Assembly (NCBI RefSeq): GCF_040712315.1
Contig: NC_134018.1
Span: 42,409,335 to 42,473,334 of the forward strand
Direction: 5' to 3'
Source: Castanea sativa
Lineage: Eukaryota > Streptophyta > Magnoliopsida > Fagales > Fagaceae
DNA length: 64,000 nt
The notes under the pieces are model-generated. The model ran no database searches. It saw nothing but the letters and a program-made list of their open reading frames with translations, and was not told where the DNA came from. The position numbers were made by a program, and so were the translations under genes. The stretch's first letter is position 1, and each line of letters opens with the position of its first letter. This document shows, one piece after another, positions 1-12,071 of the stretch.

Positions 1-780
1 ATGTGTAAGGTATTTCCTTCGAGTCTTGGGCCCACTGCATTAAGGTGGTTCAATGGATTAAGGAAAGGCTCTATTCACAATTTTGTTGAGCTGATTCAAG
101 AATTCGGTGTCCGGTTCATGACCTACAGCCTGGTACCGCAACTAGTAGACGCGTTGCTATCAATGAAAATGGGAGCTAGGGAAACCCTTTGCAGCTACAC
201 TAGCCAGTACTAGGAGCTTTACAATGAAATCTGCGGGGCAACGAAAAAATCATGGCAAGCACCTTTTGACTGGAATTGCCTGAGGATTTTGAACTATGAG
301 AGTCATTAACAAGGAGGCCTCTCGAGGATATGAGGCAGCTGATGAGGCGTATCGAAGAATATAAGCAGTTAGAAGATGACCGGCTCGAAAATAAAGGTAA
401 GGCCCCGGTTGTAAGTCATCCTCGACAAGGCGGTTTTCAATCAAGGCCCTAGAAGGATTTGAGGATTCGAAAGCTGGGAGCACGGGTAGGGGAAGTGAAT
501 GTGATGTTCAAGGAGTTGGTGCACAAGATCGTGGATCGAATCAAGAATAAGCCATACTTCCGGTGGTCAAACAAGATGGGGGGTGACCCGTCGAGGAGAA
601 ATCATAACCTGTATTGTATTTACCACAAAGATAAAGGGCACACCACCGAGTAATGCAGGGTGTTAAAAGATCATTTAGGGCGATTGGTGAAGGTGGGATA
701 TTTGAAAGAGTTCGTGAAGGACCCTAAGAATCAGAAGGATGGGCAGGGTGCTTAGCCACGAGGGAATCCTCTTCCCTCTT
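1..780 (+). pseudogene. gypsy gag remnant
   Basis: The first 70 codons (MCKVFPSSL, then ALRWFNGL) match the capsid region of plant gypsy gag. The same block (MCKAFPTTL, then ARVWFNKI) recurs in the second gypsy element at 60,332. Around 590-660 a zinc-knuckle-like stretch (YCIYHKDKGHTTE) appears, with a TAA just before the expected last cysteine. Stops at about 213 and 653 and frame changes between them break the gene. Gag would have formed the virus-like particle. The lineage is inferred from similarity to the second copy. Confidence 0.75.
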
Positions 781-788
781 CGCTATGA

Positions 789-1375
789 GTGATAGAAGTC
801 AATCACGCGGCTTCAAGGGGCACGCTAGTGTCCAAAAGGAGGGGGGTACTGGTCGTGGTGCCGGTGGGAAGTTGCACGGGCAAGCAACCCTCCGAAAAGA
901 AGTTGAAGTACACTCAGGAGACCATTGCCTTTAATGATGATGATCTGGAGGGCATGATACAACCACACGACGATGCTGTGGTGGTTACGGCCCGAATAAA
1001 TGGTTTCATAGTAAATAGGGTAATGATAGATCAGGGGAGTGGTGCCAAGGTAATGTATCCCTACCTGTTCAGGGGGCTTGGCCTAAAGAATGAAGATCTC
1101 TCCAAGTATGATACGCCCCTAGTGGGGTTTGACGGCTGAATAGTGATCCTAGAAGGGCATATTTTGCTTCTTGTGAATATGGAGGGTAAGGAGGTGATGG
1201 TAACATTTATAGTGGTCACTTCATTTTCTCCTTACACAGTAATCCTTGGGAGGCCGTGGATTCATGCAATGGGAGCAGTACCGTCCACCCTGCATGTGAA
1301 GGTCAAATTTCGCACCGAGCAAGGTATTGCTATAATGAGGGGTAATCAGTAAGTGGCCAGGTTGTGCTTGGTAGC
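789..1375 (+). pseudogene. gypsy aspartic protease remnant
   Basis: The segment carries the retroviral-type protease signature: an active-site-like MIDQGSGAK near 1,026, a hydrophobic stretch, and the second conserved block VILGRPW near 1,245. D-Q-G-S in place of D-T-G-S is common in plant Tat-type elements. An in-frame TGA at 1,137-1,139 splits the domain, and another stop follows at about 1,350. The same order (TFTDEDAGRVHHPHDD, then VDNGSS, then IIGRP) is seen in the second element at 61,270-61,630. Confidence 0.75.
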
Positions 1376-1454
1376 TGCAGTTAACCGGGAAATCAAACAG
1401 AAGGGGTCAACCGAGGGGGTTCCCTTATAGCAATCACTAGAACCCCAAGCGGAA

Positions 1455-3390
1455 TTGGGGGTTAGTTGCACCGAGGACTTAGTAAAAGTAAGGATACTAC
1501 CGGATGATGACAGGAGTTTTCTGGTAGGAGCTAGTATGAAGGACGAAGTGAGGGTGGAGATGCTACGATTTCTTGTGCAGAATGTAGACATGTTCGCTTG
1601 GAGCCCGGACGAGGTGCTTGAGGTAGACCACGAGTTTATAGTTCACAAGCTCAACGTGGACCCACTGTACCCTCTAAAGAAGCAGAGGTCGAGGAGATCG
1701 ACTAAGGAATACATTGAAGCTGTCAAGCAAGAGGTCAAGAGATTAAAGGAAGTGAAGGCTATAAAGGAGACTTTCTTTCCAAAGTGGCTTGTGAATATTA
1801 TGGTGCTGAAGAAGAAGAATGGCAAGTAAAAGGCTTGTGTTGACTTTACTGACCTAAACCGAGCATGCCTGAAGGATCCATTTCCCATGCTGAAGATTGA
1901 TCAGGTGGTGGATGCCACTTATGGACACCCAAGGATGAGCTTTCTAAACACTTTTCAGAGTTATCATCAGATTGCCCTAGTTGCCGAGGATTAGGAGAAG
2001 ACTGCATTCATTTCCCCTGATGCTAACTACCATTATACTGTGATGCCATTTGGACTAAAGAATGCTGGGGCCACATATCAACGAATGATAACGAGAATAT
2101 TTAGAGATAAGATTGGGTGTACAGTTGAGGTGTACATTGATGATATGGTGGTAAAAAGCAAACATGAGACGCAGCATATTGACGATCTCAAAGAGGTGTT
2201 CGAAATACTTCAACGGCACAAACTGCGCCTCAATGCTGATAAGTGTGCTTTCGAAGTAGGGGCTGGCAAGTTCTTAGGGTATTTGATCACTAACCGGGGA
2301 ATATAAGTCAACCCCGATCAGATTGAAGCCATAAAATGCCTCAAACCGCCGAGCAGTCCAAAGGAAGTTCAAAAATTGGTCGGCATGATAGCTGTCCTGA
2401 ACCAGTTTATTTTCAAATTTGCTGATCGGTGCCGTCCATTTTACCAGCTTTTGAAGAAGTGGAAGGGATTTCAATGGAATGAGGAGTGCGGAAAAGCTTT
2501 TCAGGATCTGAAGGAATATTTGGTGCAGGCACCTATGTTGACAGCCCTAAAGCCTGGGGAGGATTTATGCACGTATCTCTCGGTGTCCGAACACCCCGTG
2601 AGTGCCGTGTTTCTAAGGGATCTAGGAGAGAAACGATTAGTGTATTATGTTAGCAAAACCTTGGTTGATGCTAAGACGAGGTACTTGCCCTTAGAGAAGT
2701 TGGTGTTAGCACTAGTACACGCCACAAGGAAGTTGCCCCACTATTTCCAATCTCACACCGTCTATGTGCTAACTGAATATCCTTTGTAGTCGTTATTAAA
2801 GAGATCTGACTTCATGGGCCGAATAGCTAAATGGAGAACCCGGCTTGGCTCCTTTGACATTAGGTACAGGCCGAGAAGTTCAATGAAGGGCCAGGTTCTT
2901 GCCGACTTCGTTGCAGAATTTTCCCCGAGTAAGGAGATGGAAGTGATTTGTCATGTTGATGTCCGCCCTTGGAAGGTATTTGTGGACAACGCTTTTAGTG
3001 CAACAGGAGTTGGGGCCGGAATTGTCATCATCATGTTGAAGGGGATAAGACTGGAACATTCTTTCAAGTTAGGCCTTAGGGCTTCCAATAACGAAGCCGA
3101 ATACGAAGCCTTGATTGCCGGATTGAGAGCTGTTCGGGATATGGGCGCTCGAGAAGTTGAGATTTATTCAGACTCTCGGTTGGTTGCCAGTTAGGTACAG
3201 GGCAGTTTCGAAGCTCGAGATCCCCGAATGAAGGAGTACTTGCGAGTGGTATGGCAATTCATGAGCTATTTTCTTAAAGCAAAGGTGGCCCAAGTGACTA
3301 GGGGGAAGAATCGACATGCGGACTCTCTGGCCACTTTAGCGTCATCAGTGACTGAAGAGGTACCTCAGTTAATCAAAGTGTAACTCGTGG
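1455..3390 (+). pseudogene. gypsy reverse transcriptase and RNase H remnant
   Basis: RT landmarks appear in order. They are the N-terminal block ending in NIMVLKKKNGK (to 1,827), the [15 protein letters not shown] block at 2,043, the catalytic [10 protein letters not shown] at about 2,133, and the thumb/connection segment to 2,789. A second RNase H-like domain follows, with VFVDNAFSATGVGAGIV near 2,980, NNEAEYEALIAG near 3,087 and SDSRLVAS to 3,192. Stops interrupt at 1,827-1,829, about 1,992, 2,304-2,306, 2,787-2,789 and 3,192-3,194. Several sit where a Trp or Gln is expected (for example NGK then TAA in place of the usual NGKWR), consistent with C-to-T or G-to-A decay. Confidence 0.85.
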
Positions 3391-4620
3391 TAGAACCAAG
3401 TATTAACGTGGCGGTAGGCGTTTCGATGGTAGTAATGTCTGGGCCATGCTGGATGGACCCAATCATTAATTTTTTGGCCGAGGATCGAGTGCCAGATGAT
3501 GAAAAGGAAGCTAGTAGGGTACGCCGGATAGCCGCTCAGTACTAGTTGTCGATAGACCGTAAGCTGTACCGAAGGTCTTTTGGGGGGCCGTATCTCTGAA
3601 CTCCATGATGGGGTGTGCGACAGTCATGTTGGAGGACACACGTCGGCACACCGAGTGATGACCCAAGGGTTTTGGTGGCCACATATGCAGAAGGATGCTG
3701 CCGAATACGTGTAAAAGTGCGAACAGTGCCAAAAGCACGCCCCGTTGATCCATCAACCAGCCAGATGTCTAAATCCCGTCAGCACCCCTTGGCCTTTTGC
3801 ACAGTGGGGGCTCGACATTGTCGATCAGTTTCCTAGGGCCACAGGCAATCGTAGGTTTGTTTTAGTGGGACTATTTTACTAAATGGGCGGAGGTTGAGGC
3901 ATTGGCTAATATCTGGCATATAGATGTTAAAAAGTTTGTGTGGAGAAATATAGTTACAAGATTTGAAGTGCTAAAGGCCCTTGTGTTTGACAATGGGTTG
4001 CAGTTCGACAGTAAAGTCTTTTGCAAGTTCTACAGTGATCTCGGCATTAGAAATAGATATTCCACCCCAGTTTATCCGCAAAGCAATGGCCAAGCTGAAG
4101 CCGTTAACAAAGTGATCGTAAACGGATTAAAGAAAAGATTGGAGGGTACAAAGGGTAGGTGGGCCGAGGAGCTTCCAAGCGTTTTGTGGGCATATTGTAG
4201 ATACCCCAAAAGGTCTACAGGAGAAACCCAATTTTCCCTAATGTACGTTGCAAAAGCCATCATTCTGGCCAAAGTAAACCTATGCAGTGCACGGGTTATG
4301 GGATTTGCCCCTACCCATAATGATGAATTAATGGTAAAGCAGCTGGATTTGTTAGAAGAATGCCGAGTATCAACAGAAGCTTACCCGGCAGTATAACCAG
4401 GATGTAAAGGCAAGGGAATTCGACGCCAGAGACTTAATACTGCGGAAAGTGGTAGGAAATATGCAAGACACTAATGCGGGAAAGTTAGCCCCAACCTAGT
4501 AAAGACCTTATAGACTGATCGCCATTGCTGACGTGGGAGCATACTATTTGGAAGACTTAGACAAAAGGCAACTTCCCCGGCCATGGAATGGCCACAATTT
4601 GAAGAAATTTTACCATTGAT
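3391..4620 (+). pseudogene. gypsy integrase remnant
   Basis: The zinc-binding HHCC region ends near 3,740 with the KCEQCQKHAP motif, read in a frame with a stop just before it. The catalytic core follows: WGLDIVDQF at about 3,808 (first Asp), VFDNGLQFDSK at about 3,988 (second Asp) and QSNGQAEAVNK at about 4,080 (Glu). The D, D and E of the DDE triad are therefore all still readable, but in different frames separated by stops. The C-terminal part (RYPKRSTGETQFSLMY, then the chromodomain-less tail with LEDLDKRQLPRPWNG-like text) fades out near 4,620. Confidence 0.8.
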
Positions 4621-4790
4621 CATCAGCACGTTGGGGTACAGATTGGGTGTAATGTTGTATATGCATATTATTAATTAATATGAAAGTGATGTTTATTCAT
4701 ACAGGTGTATCTGTACTTATAATTCCATCGTTGTTAATTCATTAGCCTCGATCAACGAACGCGAGGAGAACTAAGGCTAATCATTCTAAG

Positions 4791-5440
4791 GATAGAAACC
4801 TGTTCTCAGTTCGATCTTCATCACCGGACAGGTGGAAACCTAATCTCAAAACTTACACAAGGACAGAAACCTGTTCCCGGTTTGACCTTCATCATTAGAC
4901 AGGTGGAAACCTAATCTCAAATTTTACATAAGGACAGAAACCTGTTCTCGGTTTAATCTTCATCACCAGATAGGTGGAAACCTAAGCTCAAAATTTACAT
5001 AAGGATAGAAACCTATTCCCGGTTCGACCTTCGTCACTGGACAGGTGGAAATCTAATCTCAAATTTTACATAAGGACAGAAACCTGTTCTCGGTTCGATC
5101 TTTGTCACCGGATAGGTGGAAACCTAAGCTCAAAATTTACATAAGGACAGAAACTAGTTCCCGGTTCGATCTTTATCACTGAACAAGCGGAAACCTAATC
5201 TTAAGATTTGCATAAGGACAAAAATTTGTTCCCGGTTCGATCTTCATCACCGAACAGGTGAAAACCTAATCTCAAAATTTACATAAGGGCAGAAACCTAC
5301 TCCCGGTTCGATGTTCATGATTGGACAGGTGGAAACCTAATCTCAAATTTTATTTGACAGAAACCTATTCCCGGTTCAATCTTAAGCACCGGACGAGTGG
5401 AAACCTTACACTGAGTTATTCCGAAAATAGAAACCCGCGT
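4791..5440 (+). repeat. tandem repeat, about 71 bp x 9 to 10
   Basis: Units begin with variants of GGACAGAAACCTGTTC at about 4,791, 4,861, 4,932, 5,003, 5,073, 5,144, 5,215, 5,287 and 5,355, a period of 70-72 bp. Each also carries CGGTTCGATCTTCATCACCG and CAGGTGGAAACCTAATCTC variants. The array lies between the integrase end and the opposite-strand ORF. Hypervariable 3' regions with such arrays are known in plant Tat-type elements and can seed satellite DNA. Confidence 0.9.
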
Positions 5441-6029
5441 CCTGGCTCTATCTGATCATCGGGCACATGAAGCTTACGTCAAATTAGTCAGAGGACTGAC
5501 AGTGATCTCTCAAATTCAATCTAAATCATGGGTAAGGTAATCACCTTATACTAAATTTCCTAGATAAGTCAACACATGTCAAATTCAGTTTTTATTACCG
5601 AGGAGCCAATTCTTTCTAGAGATAGGTGACCCCTTCCAAATCGGTCCCAATCACTATACATGCACAAATATAATCTATTCTTTTGAAGGCAAACGAGAAA
5701 ATAGTCTCAATCACCGTTCAGAGGCGAACCGTGATTAGACTACCTGGTCATTAGGAATATACATATAAAGAAGCGAAAACAAGTAGGTAGAGCGTGACAG
5801 AAAGAATAACTTAGTAGCAGTTAGATAAACATTCATAAATATGATTAAACCAGATGTTCGTTCACCATGTCTAGATGACTGATAAATACAAAGAAAAGCA
5901 AACAGAAATGAAAACCAAATCATTGTTCTGTCACCACAACCCAGTGACTGTGGGCAACCCAAACGAATAAAAGTAAAAATTAAACGCGAGCGGAAAATAA
6001 AAGCAAGTTAAAACAATGGTATCAGACTG

Positions 6030-8260
6030 AAGGATCGGTGGGTGGGAGACGAACTGCATCATTGGCCTGCCGGTCTGGGATATCCTTGGTTGGTGGTTGT
6101 TGGACTTGTGCATCTTCGGCAACATTGAGGTTGCTGGTGACCTCAAGATCAACGGTTTCCACATGAGTGTTGATCGCTCGCACTGGCTCCCTCATGCTAG
6201 GGGTATCTTCCTTGTCAGCAGCACCAGCTTGACTCTAAACGTGGGGAGGAGGAGCCGGGTATGGGATTTGCTCCAGGTTCCTCAGTGGGAAATCTTTGGC
6301 CACTCCCATTGCTTGAAGGGCTGCTAGCTACCCCTCCCTAAACCCGTGAAACCAGGCTTTGTGGACAATAGGCTCCACGGAGTTCTTGGCATTCGCAAAG
6401 CCCTCGTTGTACCACTTCTCCTCACAGGCTTCAAGGGCCGCCTTCAGGCTAGCTACCTCGTTAGCATGGGCCAAATTTAAGCTTTCTGCCTCTGCCAATT
6501 TAAGATCTACGCCCCCCAGCTTGGCTTCCATCTTAGTCAATTTCTTCTCCGCCACTAACTGGGCTTTCTCAGAGGACTGAGCCTTCTTTTCGGCAGCCTC
6601 AGCAGCTTGGCCTTTATCCTTTGTCGTGGTAGCCACAACGTCCTTGAGGGCCTTCTCCTGTTTAGCATCCTCAGCGAGCTCCTTCAGCCTTTCGTCAAGA
6701 ATGTGGGTTAGTTGTGTGGCTTGATATTGCAGTAGTGATTAGCATGATGGTGAAAGAATACGCACACATCAAAATAAATGTAAAAGTGTGAAAGTTACCG
6801 CTATTGTGTGCCATTGTAACCGCCTAGCCAGCGATTCCTCGATCCCGTCCGAGAAGAATTGAATGTCCTCGGGCAGTAGGAGGCTGTGCACCAAGCTTTG
6901 GGCCACCCATCCCCCTTGGCCCTAGGCCCAGGTCCTTAGGCTAGCGGACGCTGGCAGAGGCCGGTCACTAAATTTGAAGGTGGGCTGCCAACTCACCTCG
7001 GGCCGAGACGAAGATGCCACGTCGGTACCAACCTGGGGAGTTGGCCGGAAATCACCCGCCGGCTCCCGGATTGTGATCGCACTCAATATCTAGGGTGGGG
7101 TTTTCGAAAGAGCACCACTTTGAACCCCGGGTGGTTGATCGGTATCGCGTTGCTTCTTTTTGGCACGACCGGTAGGGGGAGGAGGAGGAGTCTGGTCCTT
7201 GCTTTGAGGCTGAATGCCGAGCAAGAACCGGTCAACGGTTATTTTTTACCTGGTCACCATATCTGCGTCTTAATCAACCTCAATTACTTCTGGCTCGGCT
7301 GCTCGAACTTGAGCTTCGGGCTCTTCAACGGGTACGTGAACTTTTCGGCTATGAGACACACGTTCACCCGATTCGTCCTTCATTGGTGCAAGATCCTCTG
7401 CTGTAGTATATCTGGGTCTGAGGTCCCGAGCTTCACCAACTGTCAAAGAGGGTGGAAGAAAATTGGCGTGCCGAATGTCGATGTATGATAGAAGTGGGCT
7501 GTACACCAACAAAGCTTGGTTGAATGACTGCCAGGTAGAGTACACGGGGTTGCAACCAAGTATTAGATGGGATGCTCGGAGCTGTCAGTCCGTATGCACA
7601 AAGATCTCTGACCTAAGTACAAAATTGAGATCCCTCACGTGCACAACCCTAAGGTCTGGTTTAAATCTTTTCCCCTCTGCAATGAATTAATAAAAGGGCT
7701 GGTTAGTACCTACGTGAGTAAACTAAGCAAAAGTATTAAATTTAAAACAAGTAAAAGTACTCGGTATCGACCAATATCACGTGGCATAAACGGGCAGGGG
7801 AGCTCATCGGCAAGCCAATTGCCGCTCACCTGGATGAATTCTCCCACCGAGTTTCTGTTGGAGTTGAGAAGACATGATATAAGTCGTACCTGTATATCCC
7901 TAGTTTTTAAATAGTAATCGGTCTTAATGTTGCCGCACAAACTATACATAAAATAAATGTCGTGATGGTTTAGTTGTAGACCAAATATTTGGTTCAATCT
8001 ATTGACATAACTCACCACTCGGTAAAAATTGGGGGGGAGTTGGTTAAGACACAAGCCATAAAACTTAAGAGTACCTATAATAATAGGGTCCACAGGAAAC
8101 CTAACCCCACCTTCTAGAATAGCCATCAAAGTGAAAAAGGCTACGTTTGAACCAGTGAGCCTCTAGAGGGCAATGTCGCCCTAGTGACAGTAGGCAATAT
8201 CAACATCCTCAAGAACGCCATAGGCAGCTCTAAAATAGCCAAAGATGCTCCGGAAGTGAG
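6030..8260 (-). pseudogene. antisense extra ORF of the Tat element (Transposase_28-like plus coiled coil)
   Basis: Read on the minus strand, 8,160 to 7,750 encodes a block with GGVRFPVDPIIIGTL, LNQLPPNFYRVV and HHDIYFMYSL. This resembles the 'putative gypsy type transposon' family (Pfam PF04195). Next is an acidic, proline- and Glu-rich linker (7,545-7,270). Then comes an Ala/Glu/Lys-rich coiled coil (6,636-6,328) ending in EEKWYNEGFANAKNSVEPIV, and a proline-rich tail to about 6,030. Frame breaks separate the blocks. Some may be introns, but I could not place convincing splice sites. Opposite-strand ORFs between pol and the 3' LTR are known in Tat-type elements; their function is unknown. 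The family match is from memory of the motif pattern, not a search. Confidence 0.65.
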
Positions 8261-8736
8261 GAGGTAAGAGTAACCCATTCTTAAACTCTAAGAGTGAAGG
8301 AAAATTGAAAAGAGAGGGAAGAGTAAAGAAGACTTACTGTAGGCTCTAGGAAATGATGGTTTGGGCTGGAAATTTTACGCACAGGAAAACTATACTCAAG
8401 AAATGTGCTCGGCAGAGAGGAAACTGAAGAAGAGAGGATGTAAAAAGTGGTGTGGGAAGTCAAGAGAAGCTATTTATAGGGGTAAAAACATTTAATGAAG
8501 CAGGAGGCGGGAAAAACTCCTCTGATCCATTTTGGTATCCCCTACAAGCGTAGACGCGTTCATGAACCATCAGGTTCTAATGACTGACGAATGAGACAGC
8601 CTGGCACAGTGCTCCTTTTAAGAAGGCTTTGATGGTCATCCTGTCCGCTTGACAGTTGACGATTGGGCTTCTTGGGGGATCATCAACGCCGCTTATATTA
8701 TCCTTGATTCATTCCCGATGGCCTGGCACGAATCAA

Positions 8737-8742
8737 GGGGGG
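8737..8742 (+). other. candidate polypurine tract
   Basis: A run AATCAAGGGGGG ends at 8,742, four bases before the proposed LTR start TGTACGAGG at 8,747. A purine-rich primer for plus-strand DNA synthesis is expected exactly here. Confidence 0.6.
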
Positions 8743-8746
8743 CTAT

Positions 8747-9526
8747 TGTACGAGGAAAGGCCCTAGGCCCATTGGGCCCTGGACCCCAGCCTCGTGGTAG
8801 CATACAGGACAGGGCCCTCAGGCCCGTTCGGCAATAGACCTTAGCCTTGAAATACAATGCCTGACCCAACCCCCATTGGATCAATGCTCTCAGTCCGAAC
8901 ACACCTCGAAGTATGGTTCGAGACCTAAAACCATATAGGGGCCACTATGTTTTGGATGGCAAAAGTGAGCCCCTATCGGGAGTGATATTTCCTGGGATAC
9001 AAGGTCCTAGTGGTCTGGAATTGCCTTAGGGAGTATTGCTGCCGAACAGCCTTTTGGTGGCAGGAACTAGTTCCAATGCCATTTACCACTGTTCCCAATG
9101 GAACATCCATTAAGACCACTTGGAAACGATGGAATTGGACCCCCATTTCCACTAATAATCAGGAATAATCATAACACCTCCACTTATCTCATGCTATAAA
9201 TAGGAGAATAGTATGAGAAATTAGGGGTTGAAAAAAGAGGGGAGAGAACAGACTGGAGAGAAGAGGGTCTATTTCAAGAGAAGAGGGAGCGATCTTGTCG
9301 GAGAGAGAGGGGTTTGCAAAATCAAGGGCGAGTGTTTGGGTCTCCTAGTAAAGGACCATCCATAGTAGGAAATCCAAAACCCACAATACAAATAAATTAT
9401 GAGCCCAATTATAGGTAGAGCCTGTTAAATCTTATACTGGGTACGCACAATTTCTATTGCTTCTTTGTTTTTTATTCTTGAGGTTTAGATATTAATTATC
9501 AAGTACTAAAAAATTAAAATTCAACA
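8747..9526 (+). repeat. 3' LTR of the first gypsy element
   Basis: The LTR begins TGTACGAGG after the G6 tract and probably ends in CA near 9,526; the end is uncertain because the partner LTR is outside the window. It contains a TATA box (TATAAATA) at 9,195-9,202. A purine-rich transcribed leader (AGAGAAGAGG type) follows, as expected for U3-R-U5. Confidence 0.6.
9195..9202 (+). promoter_or_regulatory. TATA box in the gypsy 3' LTR
   Basis: TATAAATA lies in the middle of the LTR, with GA-rich sequence starting about 30 bp downstream. Copy is old; activity is not implied. Confidence 0.5.
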
Positions 9527-10130
9527 ATAAAACTCATCGATATTGTGACTCTTATTCTAGAATTGGATTTTGACGCATATTTTTATGCTTTTTGTCTCAA
9601 TTTTTTTATCTTCTTTTTTATATGAACTTTTGGTCTCAATTTTAGCCCTTTCTTTGTTTTGGATTACAAGTTTGGCCTTATAGTGGATCTCACTAGCATT
9701 ACATCGGTTCTTTATCATAAAGATAAGGCTTTCATTGCTACAACAAGAATGGTAGATAGGTATGTATCCCTTGCAAGCATACATGAACTTAAATCACCTT
9801 TTAATATATGCATGCTTTATTATTTTGTTAGATGTGATTAGCCACAAAAGTACATGTTTTATTATATATATTTTTTAGATTCTTTACCAGATTCAAACAT
9901 TTAGATGCACCACAATTCGACTTGGCCAAGTTAACAACTATAAGCCTTTTAAATATATGTATATAAACTTCTATCCTTTCGGTCAAAAAAAAAAAAAAGT
10001 ATATAAAGAGATTTACTGTACAATTTGCTTAAGTTGAATTATAGTATCAATTGAATATAAATAAAGCAAAGAATTTTTCAACAATTAAATATTAAACATT
10101 ATTAATTCCAATACATTATTTAGAGTCCTA

Positions 10131-10163
<33 letters not shown>

Positions 10164-10469
10164 AAAAATTGAAAAAATATGACAAGAATCAATATGATGT
10201 TTTAAAGATTTTTTATCTAAAAAAAAAATATCAATGAAAGTGGAGGAGATTAACCCTCGAGTGCAAAAACAGAAGTGAGCTTGATTGCAAGACCCACCAA
10301 CTATTATGCATGTATATAAATGATATATGAATAAATAAATTATAAATATTTGCAAAATAAAATTATATAATAATAATTATTTATCAATAAAATTATTTAC
10401 TCTATAAGTTCGTGACAAACACTGTGCAACACAAGAAATTTTAACTAGTAAAATATAAAACAAATCATC
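9527..10469. other. AT-rich intergenic DNA
   Basis: No gene recognised. It holds homopolymer A/T runs and an (ATT)10 microsatellite at 10,131-10,160. The open frames here are short and low-complexity. Confidence 0.7.
10131..10160 (+). repeat. (ATT)n microsatellite
   Basis: Ten uninterrupted ATT units. Confidence 0.95.
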
Positions 10470-11182
10470 TGTAAGGATTAGATTTAGCTCTTGACCCAAA
10501 TGACTGGAGGTTTCAGGCCCAAATAGTCCAACACAATGAATTTGTAGAGAGTGGGCTCTAAGACTAGGCTTTTATGGGTTAGATAACGTTTACTATTAGC
10601 CAAAAATAACAAGGAGACAAGGAAAAACAGTAGGCAACCATAGCATTGTAAAAGAAAATTCTCCTTGGCCAAGTCCGAGGAGATTGGTTCTTTAATATAT
10701 CACTGTGAGACTTGTTTACAATTTTAGTTATTTGTGCTACAATATTTTTTTCTGTTATTTTTCCGATCCCCTTTCTCTGGAGGACCTTCTATCTTATATA
10801 TAGATCCTGCTAGATGATCCCGACCTTCCATTTGTTGCTCAAGCAGGTCACCACTCAAGTGCTAGTCCCATTAGGCACTTCCTTGAACCCCTGTGAGGTG
10901 CGGCAACTAAGATAGCACTGTTCAAAGGGCTCCTCCACATAAATGCAGCTAGGAGGTTTGATGGGATGCATTAAATGTGGTGACAGCCACCAACTCTTCA
11001 ATCACGTCAGCGCTAGCTCCTTTCCCAAAACTCTTTCTGTACAGTAATGCCTCCCTTGATGACGTATTGATGATGCGATCATAAAATTTGAGGGCGTGGC
11101 CTCCTTGGCACAGTAATTGTCCTTCTTGGCCATGCTATGACATGTGACGTAATTACCTTACTTAGAATTCTAACACCCCACA
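10470..11182 (-). mobile_element. solo LTR, family S, copy 1 (TSD TCATC)
   Basis: On the + strand it starts TGTAAGGATTAG and ends ACACCCCACA. It is flanked by identical TCATC at 10,465-10,469 and 11,183-11,187, the 5-bp duplication expected for LTR element integration. Shared words with the copies at 12,072 and 18,752 include CTCTACAAATTCAT (read on the minus strand), the CTCCTCGGACTT type motif and GGGCC-rich ends. A TATA-like CTATATATAAG lies near 10,795-10,805 on the minus strand. There is no internal coding region, so it is a product of LTR-LTR recombination. Confidence 0.85.
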
Positions 11183-11864
11183 TCATCAATATCTCTTCCC
11201 TTGTCTTTATCTTTTCCCAACAACATATATGCTAAAATGAAATATTTATATCTCTTATTTGGGATTGGTTAGATGCTAAGTCAAAATAATATTTTTATTT
11301 TTATTTACAAGTCATGATGTTGTGATTTCCATAAAGAACCCATAAAGAATGAGAATTTAGATAGTTATTTTTGTATTATATATGTCATTTAAGTTTTAAT
11401 GAATTTGTCATAATTTGTAGTTTATATTTTGTTTGTCATTATTTATTTGGAGGAAGATTAAAAATAAAAAATAAAAAATTGATATTGGGTTAATAAATCT
11501 GTAGATTGTTTGTGAAAAATAAATAATTCCTTTAAATTGTTAAGAATAAACAAAACATAAGAAACTCAAATTTGTAGGAATTTATTAGATTCCTAGTTAA
11601 ACCATAGGATAATTCTATTCTTAGGTATCCAAATTATAAGACATCACATTTCAGGGTATTTGGATGCTAGAGGAATGTAAATTCTCCAGTATGAAAAGCC
11701 GCTAAAGGTGTTTAAGGTACGAATATCCTCACATTTGCTAGATGAGTACTAGACTTTTTTGAATTTTTTTCGAGTTCTAACATTAATTTACATATGTAAT
11801 GCAGAATATCATATTATGTTATCATTTAAAGGATAGCATACTCAGTCAAAACAAAACATTAGAA

Positions 11865-11940
<76 letters not shown>

Positions 11941-12071
11941 GTCGATAACATAATGTAACTCCTGTTAGCTTATTTCCTTCTTTCTTTTTTATAAGTCTCT
12001 GTTATCTTATTTCACTAGAATTCGAATTCAGGCATTTTGTGATGCAAAGCAAACATATAAATAATATGTAC
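11183..12071. other. AT-rich intergenic DNA with long (AT)n
   Basis: No gene recognised. The block carries a 70-bp (AT)35 tract at 11,867-11,936. Confidence 0.7.
11867..11936 (+). repeat. (AT)n microsatellite, 70 bp
   Basis: About 35 uninterrupted AT units. Confidence 0.95.

Larger units (their letters stand above)
1..9526 (+). mobile_element. Ty3/gypsy LTR retrotransposon, Tat-type, 5' part outside window
   Basis: Gag, protease, RT, RNase H and integrase remnants lie in that order on the + strand from base 1 to about 4,620. A 71-bp tandem repeat, a minus-strand ORF and a 3' LTR follow. The PR-RT-RH-INT order defines Ty3/gypsy. An extra ORF and tandem repeats between pol and the 3' LTR are known for the plant Tat/Ogre group, which is the basis for the lineage call. 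All coding parts carry stops and frame changes, so the copy is dead. The 5' LTR and start of gag lie before the window, so no target duplication can be checked. The right boundary (9,526) is the best CA end I can see and is approximate. Confidence 0.85.

Noticed and set aside
8649..8902. Overlapping open frames on both strands near the first gypsy LTR
   Set aside because: GC-rich palindromic LTR start (GGCCCTAGGCCC type) produces open frames in both directions; no protein family recognised.
10128..10355. Open frame ending in a poly-Asn run
   Set aside because: Poly-Asn is the reverse reading of an (ATT)n microsatellite; the rest is AT-rich noise.
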